NCBI RefSeq assembly: GCF_947498015.1
Contig: NZ_CANMIR010000007.1
Span: 62,001 to 126,000, forward strand
Origin: an uncultured Neptuniibacter sp.
GTDB lineage: Bacteria > Pseudomonadota > Gammaproteobacteria > Pseudomonadales > Balneatricaceae
Direction: 5' to 3'
Length of the DNA: 64,000 bases
Shown piece after piece: positions 1-7,789 of the stretch. Made by a program: the position numbers and the translations under genes. Below the pieces are notes generated by a model. It searched no databases, had not been told where the DNA came from, and saw only the letters and a list, made by a program, of their open reading frames with translations. Numbering within the stretch: position 1 is the first letter of the stretch; every line of letters begins with the position of its first letter.

Positions 1-458
1 AACACACGCTGTATATCTACCCTTAATCGCTCCGAATCTTCGATATGCTCACGACTCTGTACCACCACCAAGAGCACCTCTTTCCCCTTAAACCCTTTGA
101 GGAACTGACAATACTCTTCAAGTCGATGCATATCAGCCAAAAAAAACCTGACCTGAATACTGTTACAGCCCAGCTCCTCCACAAGCTCATATTGGGCTTC
201 CCCTTTATCCAGATTTACGCATAAAGAGAAAAAAGACTTACTGCACGCACGTACTTTCTTGCGATTCAAAAGCCACGCGAGCAATGCGATTGGGAAGATG
301 ATGCAGGATGTTAAAAAAGTCAGAAAATGAGCTTTAACATGCTGGCGCTTCATACTTGTTTTATACCTTCGATCCCTGATGATCGAAGGTTGATCGGAGT
401 ACTCATCCCATGGATGCTTCTCTCCAATCACAAATTTATTGATCTTTTGTTTTGCCAC
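1..458 (-). CDS. Partial membrane-anchored protein of the LPS-core locus, cut by left edge
   Basis: An open frame runs from a GTG at 456-458 to the window edge without a stop (152 codons plus 2 nt). An in-frame TAA lies just upstream, so the GTG is the furthest start; an ATG at 351-353 is the alternative. About 45 charged residues precede one hydrophobic segment (roughly residues 46-63), then comes a soluble domain beginning with a GEAQYELVEELG stretch and alternating strand/helix character, suggestive of a TIM-barrel glycoside-hydrolase-like fold. It follows the GT9 gene on the same strand after 27 nt, so it is probably the next gene of the LPS operon. An 8-bp inverted repeat (366-373/382-389) lies between the two candidate starts, inside the coding frame if GTG is used. 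I do not recognise the family firmly. Confidence 0.6.
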   Translation of the reverse strand, partial: MAKQKINKFVIGEKHPWDEYSDQPSIIRDRRYKTSMKRQHVKAHFLTFLTSCIIFPIALLAWLLNRKKVRACSKSFFSLCVNLDKGEAQYELVEELGCNSIQVRFFLADMHRLEEYCQFLKGFKGKEVLLVVVQSREHIEDSERLRVDIQRV

Positions 459-485
459 TATTGTTTCTAGCCTTGCACAATATGC

Positions 486-1472
486 TTAAAGAGCTGCAAC
501 CAAGTCGAGTAATCTGGCTTCAATGTCATCATATTTTTTCTGAGGATACCCCTCAGATAGAGAAAGATTATTCTGATATTCACTCTGATTTACAGAGGCC
601 CAGCGTGCAGGTGACGCCACTCTAACTTCACCAAAGAAAGACAAAGTTCGGATATTCATTCCTGCTGCCAGATGCATAGTGCCCGTAGATGTACTGACAA
701 AAATAGAGAAACCACTCAGTAGTAGAGCAAAATCATAAATACTCCCTACAGATTGATAGATAACCACTTGCTCACCCAGTCTCTCCTCGACCCCCGATAC
801 AAGCTCTCTATCATCTGGCCCAAAGGTAAATACGACCTGACACCCCCCTCTCTCTATCAGAGCTTTCGCCAGGCGAACATAGTGTTCCAGGGTGAGATTA
901 CCATCCGTACTCCCCCCGCTTCCGGGATGCAACCCAATGATTGGAAGCCCCATATCCAGATCATTTTTATTACAAAAATCCCGTACTGCAGCATCACATT
1001 TTCGTGGGTCAAAGTTAAACAGAGGAAAGCTGATCTGAGGATTATCGATCCGTTCATCCAACGCTTTTAATAGATCAAGGTTATATTGGTACTCTGTTTT
1101 TTCGACTCGACTACGTCGCTGTTTAATCCTGCAATTAAACCAGATTTGAGCAACCTTTGTGGCAGGTGCAATCCGCTTTGGAATACCTGCCCTCCAGAGC
1201 AAGAAGCCCAACTGATTATCGATATAGGCTGAAATACTGACACTACAGTTGGCTTTTTTTATAGCTCTTAACGTAGCGGACATATCATTTGGATCATACT
1301 CAATGACCTCGTCGATATAATCCAGTTCACGCGCAAGACTGACATTAACCTTAGCAACCAGAGCAACAAGTTTAAGGTCAGGTCTGGCCGCTTTAAGGCA
1401 CTGAAACATAGGCAAAGCCACAACAAAATCGCCAATCTTGTCATGTCTGGTTATCAGTACACTAGTTGCCAT
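486..1472 (-). CDS. Glycosyltransferase family 9 (heptosyltransferase-like)
   Basis: The protein is about 328 aa and belongs to the ADP-heptose:LPS heptosyltransferase family (GT9). The N-terminal TSVLITRHDKIGDFVVALPM is the family's nucleotide-sugar domain start, and the C-terminal half carries a glycine-rich HPGSGG and the FVSTSTGTMHLAAGM acceptor/donor motif typical of WaaC/WaaF/WaaQ. It probably adds a sugar to the LPS core on the cytoplasmic face of the inner membrane. The frame also opens four codons earlier (ATG at 1482-1484). I prefer the ATG at 1470-1472 because it matches the family start and has a GGGG tract 7-10 nt upstream. It overlaps the end of the upstream GT2 gene by 11 nt, indicating translational coupling. 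Canonical waaF and waaC are elsewhere in the window, so this is an accessory core transferase. Confidence 0.85.
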   Translation of the reverse strand: MATSVLITRHDKIGDFVVALPMFQCLKAARPDLKLVALVAKVNVSLARELDYIDEVIEYDPNDMSATLRAIKKANCSVSISAYIDNQLGFLLWRAGIPKRIAPATKVAQIWFNCRIKQRRSRVEKTEYQYNLDLLKALDERIDNPQISFPLFNFDPRKCDAAVRDFCNKNDLDMGLPIIGLHPGSGGSTDGNLTLEHYVRLAKALIERGGCQVVFTFGPDDRELVSGVEERLGEQVVIYQSVGSIYDFALLLSGFSIFVSTSTGTMHLAAGMNIRTLSFFGEVRVASPARWASVNQSEYQNNLSLSEGYPQKKYDDIEARLLDLVAAL

Positions 1473-2238
1473 TCCCGACCCCATTCTTAATCGTTTTATT
1501 CAGTTCATAAAGCTTCATGTACTTATAAAAATTTGTAGCCATATGGGAAAAAGCGATCACAAGGCCCGGCGAACCATCCATAAAACCGCGTTTAATAATA
1601 TAGGTTTTAAAGAAGGAGAAATTTGAACTTAAAAAAGCCTTTAAAGGTGAGGAACTCTTCAGGCCCTTATTCTCTTCGGCAAACAGAGAGGAATACTTAT
1701 CAAGCTTAATAATGAACTGAGAAATATTCTGATAGGGATAATGCTTTACTGCGCCCTGTAGCGGAATCACATCCATTCCATCGACAACCACATGCTCATG
1801 CACTTTGTTGCTGTTAAAGCCGGTCTTGGTACGGTTGTATAATCGAACAATAATATCTTTGCCCCAGCAGTGCTTAACTTCCCTGTCTTTGTAGAAGTTG
1901 CTGCGCAAGATAGAATAGACGCAATGATCGTCCAGCGATAACTCTTTCAATCCTTCGATAAACGTTTCTGACAGCACCTCATCGGCATCAAGCGACAGAA
2001 CCCAGTTATTTTTGGCATAGCCCGCCGCTTTCTGTTTGGTTTCACCAAACCCTAAAAAAGCACCTTCAACCAGGTTCACATTTGGATACTCTTTTGCCAA
2101 ATCCTGAGTACCATCATCGGAACCATTATCATATAAAACGACTTCGTCAAAAGCGGTCAGTGATTCCAGTACAGGCACAATCGTTTCTGCAGCATTTTTG
2201 ACTATTATCACACAGGAGATATGACTGATATTAATCAT
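1462..2238 (-). CDS. Glycosyltransferase family 2, WaaE/KdtX-like LPS core glucosyltransferase
   Basis: The 258-aa protein is a short GT2 enzyme without transmembrane segments. It begins SCVIIVKNAAETIVPVLES, followed by the substrate motif LYDNGSDDGTQDLA and the DxD-like LSLDADEVL near residue 85, with a HCWGKD motif and VHEHV in the second half. This pattern matches the LPS core beta-1,4-glucosyltransferase group (WaaE/KdtX). It should act on the inner core at the cytoplasmic membrane using a nucleotide sugar. The start lies inside the end of the LPS kinase-like gene (8-nt overlap) with an AAAGG ribosome site upstream, and its end overlaps the GT9 gene, so the three are one operon. The exact acceptor cannot be read from sequence. 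Confidence 0.85.
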   Translation of the reverse strand: MINISHISCVIIVKNAAETIVPVLESLTAFDEVVLYDNGSDDGTQDLAKEYPNVNLVEGAFLGFGETKQKAAGYAKNNWVLSLDADEVLSETFIEGLKELSLDDHCVYSILRSNFYKDREVKHCWGKDIIVRLYNRTKTGFNSNKVHEHVVVDGMDVIPLQGAVKHYPYQNISQFIIKLDKYSSLFAEENKGLKSSSPLKAFLSSNFSFFKTYIIKRGFMDGSPGLVIAFSHMATNFYKYMKLYELNKTIKNGVGNGN

Positions 2239-2971
2239 TCACCGGTTTACCTTTTAAACGTTTTTTGAAGTTTTTGATCTTTTTATTTTTATTCGAGTAA
2301 TGACACACTCTTTCACAGAAGTTATCAGGTACCTGAGCACAGCTCTGATACTCCTCCGCTATGAGCTGCAAGTCTGCATCGCTCGCCCATAACTTTTCAA
2401 ACCCCTTCGCCCTCATTTCAGCATCCATTGCTTGAATCCGCATGCGGTTCACATCAACAATTTTGAATTGATATCCCCCTTCCGATGCCCGCTTAATGAG
2501 GATATTCCCCGGTGAATAGTCTTTGTGAAATATCCCTGCATTATGAAGATCAAGTGTAAAGCGAGCGAACGCCTTCAATACGTTATCCCTATCCTCAAAG
2601 TCAGCATCCAACAAGGGTTCCCTGATCGTAAAATCATACTCAAAGCATTCACTCAAAAAGTAACTATGACTGAGCAATCCATTTCGGCTGTATTCAACAA
2701 ACCCGATCGGTGTCGGTGTAAATCTCTCCAAAAGCAGGGAGTTTTGGTAAGAGCGTTCCGCTTTACTCGGGCGCAGGAAAGTATAGATAAGGCGCTGCAG
2801 CAACCCTGGGACCTTAAACGATTTCAGTACTAAACGTTCTCCCTCGTACTGAATAATTTTAAGTTCATTACGCGCTTTATGAATCGAACGCTGACTACCT
2901 TCGAATGCTGATGGCAGATCACTCAAGAGCTTTTGAAAATCCATGCACAGGGGGTTCAAAACCGTTTTCAT
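2231..2971 (-). CDS. LPS kinase-like protein (WaaP/KdkA/InaA group)
   Basis: The 246-aa protein has the small eukaryotic-like kinase fold of the lipopolysaccharide kinases. The catalytic loop reads FHKDYSPGNIL (H-D-x4-N pattern) at about residues 150-160, followed by KIVDVNRM, the metal-binding equivalent of DFG. The N-terminal strand RLVLKSFKV carries the likely ATP-binding lysine. Family members phosphorylate Kdo or heptose of the inner core, tightening the outer membrane through divalent cations. It is the first gene of the minus-strand LPS operon and faces the VTT/FAD gene across a 205-nt promoter region (2972-3176). Which sugar is phosphorylated is not decidable here. Confidence 0.8.
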   Translation of the reverse strand: MKTVLNPLCMDFQKLLSDLPSAFEGSQRSIHKARNELKIIQYEGERLVLKSFKVPGLLQRLIYTFLRPSKAERSYQNSLLLERFTPTPIGFVEYSRNGLLSHSYFLSECFEYDFTIREPLLDADFEDRDNVLKAFARFTLDLHNAGIFHKDYSPGNILIKRASEGGYQFKIVDVNRMRIQAMDAEMRAKGFEKLWASDADLQLIAEEYQSCAQVPDNFCERVCHYSNKNKKIKNFKKRLKGKPVND

Positions 2972-3176
2972 CAGCTGACCAGACCTTGTTTAGACATTAG
3001 CGACTTCTCATATCGATATGCACGACCAACCATTTCGTGATCATCTATACAAAACCGTATATTTTACCATAAGTTGCTATAGGTAGCCTTAAATCGAAAC
3101 AGCATAATATCGCCGCACAACTGAACTAATTTCCTATCGCTTTGACTAATAGAAAATAATTTTAAAAGGTCTCCAC

Positions 3177-5312
3177 ATGAAGAAGGCACTCCTACTACTT
3201 TTCATTGCATTGGCCGTCAGCGCCTTCTTCATCTTCGACCTGAACCAGTACCTCAGCCTTGAATTTATCAAGGAGAACCAGGCCCGCTTTAATCATTTCT
3301 ATGCTGAAAACCCAATTCTGACGCTAACAATTTTCTTTATTATCTATGTTGTGGTCACAGGATTATCTCTACCTGGTGCAGCTATTATGACCCTCGCAGG
3401 CGGAGCACTTTTTGGTTTTTCAGCAGGGTTACTGGTGATCTCCTTTGCCAGCAGTATCGGCGCTACTCTTGCTTTTCTCTTCTCTCGCTTCCTGCTGAGA
3501 GATGGGATCCAACAGCGTTTTTCCCAGCAACTCAGTTCCATCAATCAAGGGATAGAGAAAGAGGGTGCTTTCTATCTTTTCACATTACGCTTAGTCCCTA
3601 TATTCCCGTTTTTTGTTATCAATCTGGCGATGGGCCTGACCCCAATCAAAACATGGACATTCTATTGGGTCAGCCAACTGGGGATGCTGGCGGGTACTGC
3701 CGTTTATGTAAACGCAGGAACACAATTGGGGCAGTTGGATTCTCTGGCAGGAATACTCTCACCAGAGATACTGGTCTCTTTTGCCCTGCTGGGTATATTC
3801 CCGCTGATAACCAAGAAAACCATCGATCATATAAAAGCCCGCGCAATCTACAAAGGCTTCTCCAAACCCAAGCATTTTGATACTAACCTTGTGGTCATAG
3901 GCGCAGGCTCTGCTGGCCTGGTGACCTCCTATATTGCGGCAGCGGTCAAAGCCAAAGTTAATCTTATCGAGAAACACAAAATGGGTGGGGATTGCTTAAA
4001 TACGGGCTGTGTACCCTCAAAAGCGCTGATCCGCTCAGCTCGCTTTGTCGCCGACAGCAAACGAAGTAAGGAGTACGGAATTGCGCGTAGCGATGTGAAA
4101 TTCAACTTTGCTGAGATCATGGAACGAGTCTCTAACGTTATCAAAACGGTTGAACCACATGATTCAATAGAGCGCTACACAGGGCTTGGTGTGGATTGTG
4201 TTCAGGGTGCCGCAACTATCCTCAACCCCTATGAAGTTGTTGTTAACGGAGAGATCATTACAACCCGCAACATTGTCATCGCAACGGGGGCTCGTCCCCG
4301 CATTCCCGCCATTCGCAATATTGAAGCGATGCAACCACTGACCTCTGATAATCTCTGGGAGTTACGCGATCTGCCTAAACGCCTGCTGGTTCTCGGAGGC
4401 GGACCTATCGGTTGCGAACTCAGTCAATGTTTCGCACGCTTGGGTTCGGAGGTAAGCATAGTCCTGCGAGGCAATCGCATCATGCCAAAAGAGGACCCTG
4501 ATGTCTCAGAATATGTAAGTGATCAATTCGCCAAGGAGGGCGTTCAGATCCTTTCTGAACGAAAAATGCGCGAGTTTAGAGAGCAGGATGGTGAGAGGAT
4601 TCTAATCTGCGAACATCAGGGAAACATTGAAGAGATTCGCTTTGACCAGCTACTGATTGCTACGGGTCGTCAGGCCAATGTTGAGGGTTTCGGCCTGGAC
4701 AAACTGGGGATCCCCACCAAAGAGGATGGCACTCTTGAAGTTAACGAGTACTTACAAACTAAATACCCCAATATCTACGCATGTGGCGATGTTGCAGGTC
4801 CAAACCAGTTTACGCATGCAGCGGCTCATCAAGCCTGGTATGCAGCTGTTAATGCGCTCTTCGGAACGTTTAAAAAATTTAAAGTTGATTACTCTGTGAT
4901 CCCAGCTGCCACATTTACCGATCCTGAAGTTGCCCGCGTCGGGCTGAATGAGACCGAAGCTGAGGCCCATGGGATCGCCTATGAGGTCACCCTGTTTGAT
5001 CTTGAAGAGCTCGACAGAGCGATCGCTGACAGTGATAACCATGGTTTCGTAAAAGTACTTACAGTCCCCGGCAGGGACAAGATTCTTGGCGCCACGATCG
5101 TCGGTCCCCACTCAGGAGAACTCATTACCGAGTATGTAACCGCAATGAAGCATGGGCTAGGACTGAATAAAATTCTCGGAACCATTCATATCTACCCTAC
5201 ATTGAGCGAGGCCAATAAATATGCGGCCGGTGAATGGAAGAGAGCCAATGCGCCACAGGAGATATTAAATTGGGTGGCAAAATACCATCGCTGGATGCGC
5301 GGTCAGAAATAG
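3177..5312 (+). CDS. TVP38/TMEM64 (VTT) membrane domain fused to FAD disulfide oxidoreductase
   Basis: This 711-aa protein is a two-part fusion. Residues about 1-225 are a multi-spanning VTT/TMEM64 (SNARE-associated) domain with the VTGLSLPGAAIMTLAGGALFG signature region and a RLVPIFPFFVIN motif. Residues about 237-711 form a class-I pyridine nucleotide-disulfide oxidoreductase like dihydrolipoamide dehydrogenase or mercuric reductase: FAD motif GAGSAG at 242-247, redox pair CLNTGC at 273-278, NAD(P) motif GGGPIGCE, second FAD motif ACGDVAG, and a C-terminal HIYPTLSEA that resembles lipoamide dehydrogenase rather than MerA. There is no heavy-metal domain, so mercury reduction is unlikely. It probably anchors a flavin oxidoreductase to the inner membrane; the substrate is unknown. 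An AAAGG ribosome site precedes the ATG. It converges with the next gene, overlapping by 10 nt. Confidence 0.9.
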   Translation: MKKALLLLFIALAVSAFFIFDLNQYLSLEFIKENQARFNHFYAENPILTLTIFFIIYVVVTGLSLPGAAIMTLAGGALFGFSAGLLVISFASSIGATLAFLFSRFLLRDGIQQRFSQQLSSINQGIEKEGAFYLFTLRLVPIFPFFVINLAMGLTPIKTWTFYWVSQLGMLAGTAVYVNAGTQLGQLDSLAGILSPEILVSFALLGIFPLITKKTIDHIKARAIYKGFSKPKHFDTNLVVIGAGSAGLVTSYIAAAVKAKVNLIEKHKMGGDCLNTGCVPSKALIRSARFVADSKRSKEYGIARSDVKFNFAEIMERVSNVIKTVEPHDSIERYTGLGVDCVQGAATILNPYEVVVNGEIITTRNIVIATGARPRIPAIRNIEAMQPLTSDNLWELRDLPKRLLVLGGGPIGCELSQCFARLGSEVSIVLRGNRIMPKEDPDVSEYVSDQFAKEGVQILSERKMREFREQDGERILICEHQGNIEEIRFDQLLIATGRQANVEGFGLDKLGIPTKEDGTLEVNEYLQTKYPNIYACGDVAGPNQFTHAAAHQAWYAAVNALFGTFKKFKVDYSVIPAATFTDPEVARVGLNETEAEAHGIAYEVTLFDLEELDRAIADSDNHGFVKVLTVPGRDKILGATIVGPHSGELITEYVTAMKHGLGLNKILGTIHIYPTLSEANKYAAGEWKRANAPQEILNWVAKYHRWMRGQK

Positions 5313-6013
5313 CGTGTTCGCAGGAGCCGGATAAATTCCGGCCACGCCTGCTTTATCCACAACCGTTGATATAGCAGAGTCAGTGAGAGCCACCCCTTAC
5401 GCTCATATTTACGAGCACTGGTTCGCAACTTTTGCCAACAGCATTTGAGTGGAACCCTGTTCTGACGTGCATACCAGACAAACAGGTGATCTTCGCCATA
5501 GGCTACAGATTCGGGATACCCCCCTACCAGATTAAATTTTTCCTTTTTAATCAAAAATCCCTGATCACCAAACGGAACTCCCAACAGAAGCGACCTCAAA
5601 TTAGCCCCTAGGCTATTGAGAGGCATAGAGCTGGGGCCATCTGACATAAATTCGAGTAAACAATAGTGCAGGCTATTTGGGTAACGGGAGAGATTGGCTA
5701 GAAGCGCATCAATCAGGGCTGGCGAGAATCGGCTATCCAGATGTAAGAACCAGATAAACTGGCCTGACGCATGCGCAGCCCCCGTATTCATCTGGATACC
5801 CCGATCGGGAGCTGTAAAGAGCCAATAAACAGGGTAGGCATTCATGACCTGATCCGTTTGCTCCTTCAGCACCGCCTGCTCTATTGGATCACAACCGACC
5901 AAGATAATTTCACTACCCTCCGGCAGGAGATGAAGATCCTCAATCAACCCTTGTGGAATATCTGGCTCTTCAGGTCCAACCGGAATCACAACGGATAGCA
6001 GCGGCTCAGGCAC
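5303..6013 (-). CDS. GT2 glycosyltransferase, arsenosugar/rSAM-associated (TIGR04283-like)
   Basis: The 236-aa protein starts PLLSVVIPVGPEE and has the MNTGAAHASGQFIWFLHLDSRF stretch, which resembles the rSAM/selenodomain-associated transferase 2 family later linked to arsenosugar synthesis. GDQGFLIKKEKF and GYGEDHLF-type motifs follow. Start is GTG at 6011-6013, overlapping the end of the phosphorylase gene by 8 nt, so translation is coupled. It is the last gene of the four-gene cluster and pairs with the DUF2064 transferase at its head, as these two families commonly do. It likely attaches or modifies a sugar on the pathway's small-molecule product. The acceptor is unknown. Confidence 0.8.
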   Translation of the reverse strand: MPEPLLSVVIPVGPEEPDIPQGLIEDLHLLPEGSEIILVGCDPIEQAVLKEQTDQVMNAYPVYWLFTAPDRGIQMNTGAAHASGQFIWFLHLDSRFSPALIDALLANLSRYPNSLHYCLLEFMSDGPSSMPLNSLGANLRSLLLGVPFGDQGFLIKKEKFNLVGGYPESVAYGEDHLFVWYARQNRVPLKCCWQKLRTSARKYERKGWLSLTLLYQRLWIKQAWPEFIRLLRTRYF

Positions 6014-6857
6014 TCAAAACTTCCAACAGTTGCAACTGGCTTTCGTCGAGTGCCTCCTTAGGCGTAAGCACGGCACTCGCTAAACTTTTTCGACAACCGC
6101 ACACCTCTGAGCAGCTTTGTGCCTGTGCGATATAAGCTGTTAGTACTTTTTTAGCTTTCTCCAGGCTAGCGCCATAACGTGCAATGACCTGCTCGACACT
6201 CACATGTTGAGCAGGGTCATCCAACCAGCAATCATAATCGGTCGCTATTGCGATGGTGGTATAGCAAAGCTGCGCTTCACGCGCGAGAAAAACCTCCGGG
6301 ACATTCGTCATACCCACCAGATCACAGCCGGCAGCTCCCCGAAGGAAAAAGCTTTCAGCACGCGTGCCCAGCCGGGGACCATCAACACAACCATACGTTT
6401 TATTCCGATGTAACTTAATATCAACGGTTGTCGCTGCTCGCTCCAGCGCATCTGCCAGTGACTTACAGGTCGGCTCCGCTGTGGAAACGTGGGCTGCCAG
6501 CCCGTTACCAAAGAAACTCTTCTGCCGGTCCCCCTTTACAAAATCGAAATATTGATCCGGAAGGGAAAGATCCCCCGGTTCAATTTCGGCCTGCAAACTG
6601 CCGACCGCTGACAAGCCGATCAGTTGGGTCACTCCCAGCTTCTTTAAAGCCCAGACATTGGCGCGATAGTTCACCTCAGAGGGGAGAAGCTCATGCCTCA
6701 CACCATGCCGGGGTAGAAACAATAGATCCCTGTCACTCATGACCCCCTGTACGATGGGGGCTGAAGGCGCTCCGAAAGGGGTATCGATCTGATGCTTCTG
6801 CTTAACTTCAAGCCCTTCCAGCTGATAGATTCCCGTGCCACCAATAATACCCAGCAT
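6006..6857 (-). CDS. MTAP-family purine nucleoside phosphorylase
   Basis: The 283-aa enzyme is a trimeric-type nucleoside phosphorylase: phosphate-loop start IIGGTGIY, FLPRHGVRH, SAVGSL, and the ribose/base site MTNVPEVFLAREAQLC ending in ATDYDCW. In human MTA phosphorylase the two aspartates of the last motif contact the 6-amino group of adenine; here they are D207 and D209, so adenine nucleosides such as methylthioadenosine or another 5'-modified adenosine are the likely substrates. Start is the ATG at 6855-6857, chosen for an ideal AAGGGGG site 5 nt upstream. Longer in-frame starts would overlap the radical SAM gene. The tail beyond about residue 240 carries extra cysteines (SCSEVCGC). In this cluster it could release adenine from a 5'-deoxyadenosyl product; plain methionine salvage is the alternative. 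Confidence 0.88.
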   Translation of the reverse strand: MLGIIGGTGIYQLEGLEVKQKHQIDTPFGAPSAPIVQGVMSDRDLLFLPRHGVRHELLPSEVNYRANVWALKKLGVTQLIGLSAVGSLQAEIEPGDLSLPDQYFDFVKGDRQKSFFGNGLAAHVSTAEPTCKSLADALERAATTVDIKLHRNKTYGCVDGPRLGTRAESFFLRGAAGCDLVGMTNVPEVFLAREAQLCYTTIAIATDYDCWLDDPAQHVSVEQVIARYGASLEKAKKVLTAYIAQAQSCSEVCGCRKSLASAVLTPKEALDESQLQLLEVLSA

Positions 6858-6862
6858 TAATA

Positions 6863-6869
6863 CCCCCTT
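6863..6869 (-). promoter_or_regulatory. Ribosome binding site fixing the phosphorylase start
   Basis: AAGGGGG lies 5 nt before the ATG at 6857. Its first two adenines are part of the TAA stop of the radical SAM gene, so termination and re-initiation are adjacent. Confidence 0.8.
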
Positions 6870-7779
6870 ATCCTTCGCTACAGGATGCCCCATAGGCAAA
6901 ACAACTATAACAACGATGATGTTTCATACTGATTCGCTCATCCAGACTCTGGCGTAAATCACTCCCCAGATCATATTCTTCATCATCATCCACCAATGTA
7001 CAGGCATAGACCCGCATCTGACCCTGTTTTTTAACAACCATTTTACTGAAGGCGCACATGAAGTTTTGCCGACTCTCCTCATTTTGGTAAGTCGTCATAC
7101 ACGCAGTGGTCACTTGTGGTACCTGTGGCAGGCTCCCGGGTGTTGCAAAATCCGGGAAGGCCACAATATGCAGATTTTCAGGCAAGCCATTCTGTTTAAA
7201 CAAAGCGCTGTAGGCTTGTTCAACCCGTTCTCGGTTCTCCCCCTTATCCATATGCCGGGCAACCGAGACCTGAAAGCCTGCTGAATATAACTGTTGTAAC
7301 CCTTGCAGCGCCTTATGAAACGCCCCCTCTCCGCGACCTGCATCGTGCATCTCTGCTGCTGGCTTATCGATACTAACCCGGAACTTGACCGGATGTTTTG
7401 TTCCAGCCAACGTAGCAACCTCAGCCATCCTCTGCTGTAGCGCCTCGGTGCCATTTGTCAGCACTAAACAGGGACGAAATTGCGCCGCATAAGCTAAAAT
7501 TTTCACCAACTGTTTAGCCAGAAAGGGCTCCCCTCCTGTAAACGAAAACTGCTCCACCCCCAGCTCCAGAGCTTCATCTATGTAAGGTTTCACATCGCCA
7601 AATTTCACAAGCTCCAGACGTTTATCACCGGGCCCTGATCCCTCGAGGCAGAAAGAGCACTGTAAATTGCAAGCGGTGCCAGTATGAAACCAGAGCTCGC
7701 GCAGGGTGAAAGGGTCGATATAACCACGCGCATCTCCCTCTGGCGTATAGTTCCAATTTTCCGTGCGGATTCTTTGCAT
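6868..7779 (-). CDS. Radical SAM enzyme of the arsenosugar-type cluster
   Basis: The 303-aa protein has the radical SAM iron-sulfur motif CNLQCSFC (C37, C41, C44), the SAM-binding FTGGEPFL motif and LVLTNGTE. The C-terminal part is cysteine-rich (CMTTY, MCAFSK, VYACTL, then RCYSCFAYGASC), consistent with a SPASM-like auxiliary cluster. It is not the canonical ArsS type, whose N-terminal motif differs and which carries a DUF3641 C-terminus. Its neighbours are a DUF2064 transferase 10 nt upstream and an MTA phosphorylase-like gene 10 nt downstream. I infer it makes, or peptide/small-molecule modifies, the substrate of those enzymes, possibly by 5'-deoxyadenosyl transfer. The reaction is not established from sequence. 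Confidence 0.8.
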   Translation of the reverse strand: MQRIRTENWNYTPEGDARGYIDPFTLRELWFHTGTACNLQCSFCLEGSGPGDKRLELVKFGDVKPYIDEALELGVEQFSFTGGEPFLAKQLVKILAYAAQFRPCLVLTNGTEALQQRMAEVATLAGTKHPVKFRVSIDKPAAEMHDAGRGEGAFHKALQGLQQLYSAGFQVSVARHMDKGENRERVEQAYSALFKQNGLPENLHIVAFPDFATPGSLPQVPQVTTACMTTYQNEESRQNFMCAFSKMVVKKQGQMRVYACTLVDDDEEYDLGSDLRQSLDERISMKHHRCYSCFAYGASCSEG

Positions 7780-7789
7780 AGTTTAACCA

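Noticed and set aside
753..1070. 105-codon plus-strand frame within the GT9 gene
   Set aside because: GT9 motifs are intact on the minus strand throughout this stretch.
3177..5312. Mercuric reductase
   Set aside because: No heavy-metal domain, no C-terminal vicinal cysteines and a lipoamide-dehydrogenase-like HxxPTxSE end; no mer neighbours.
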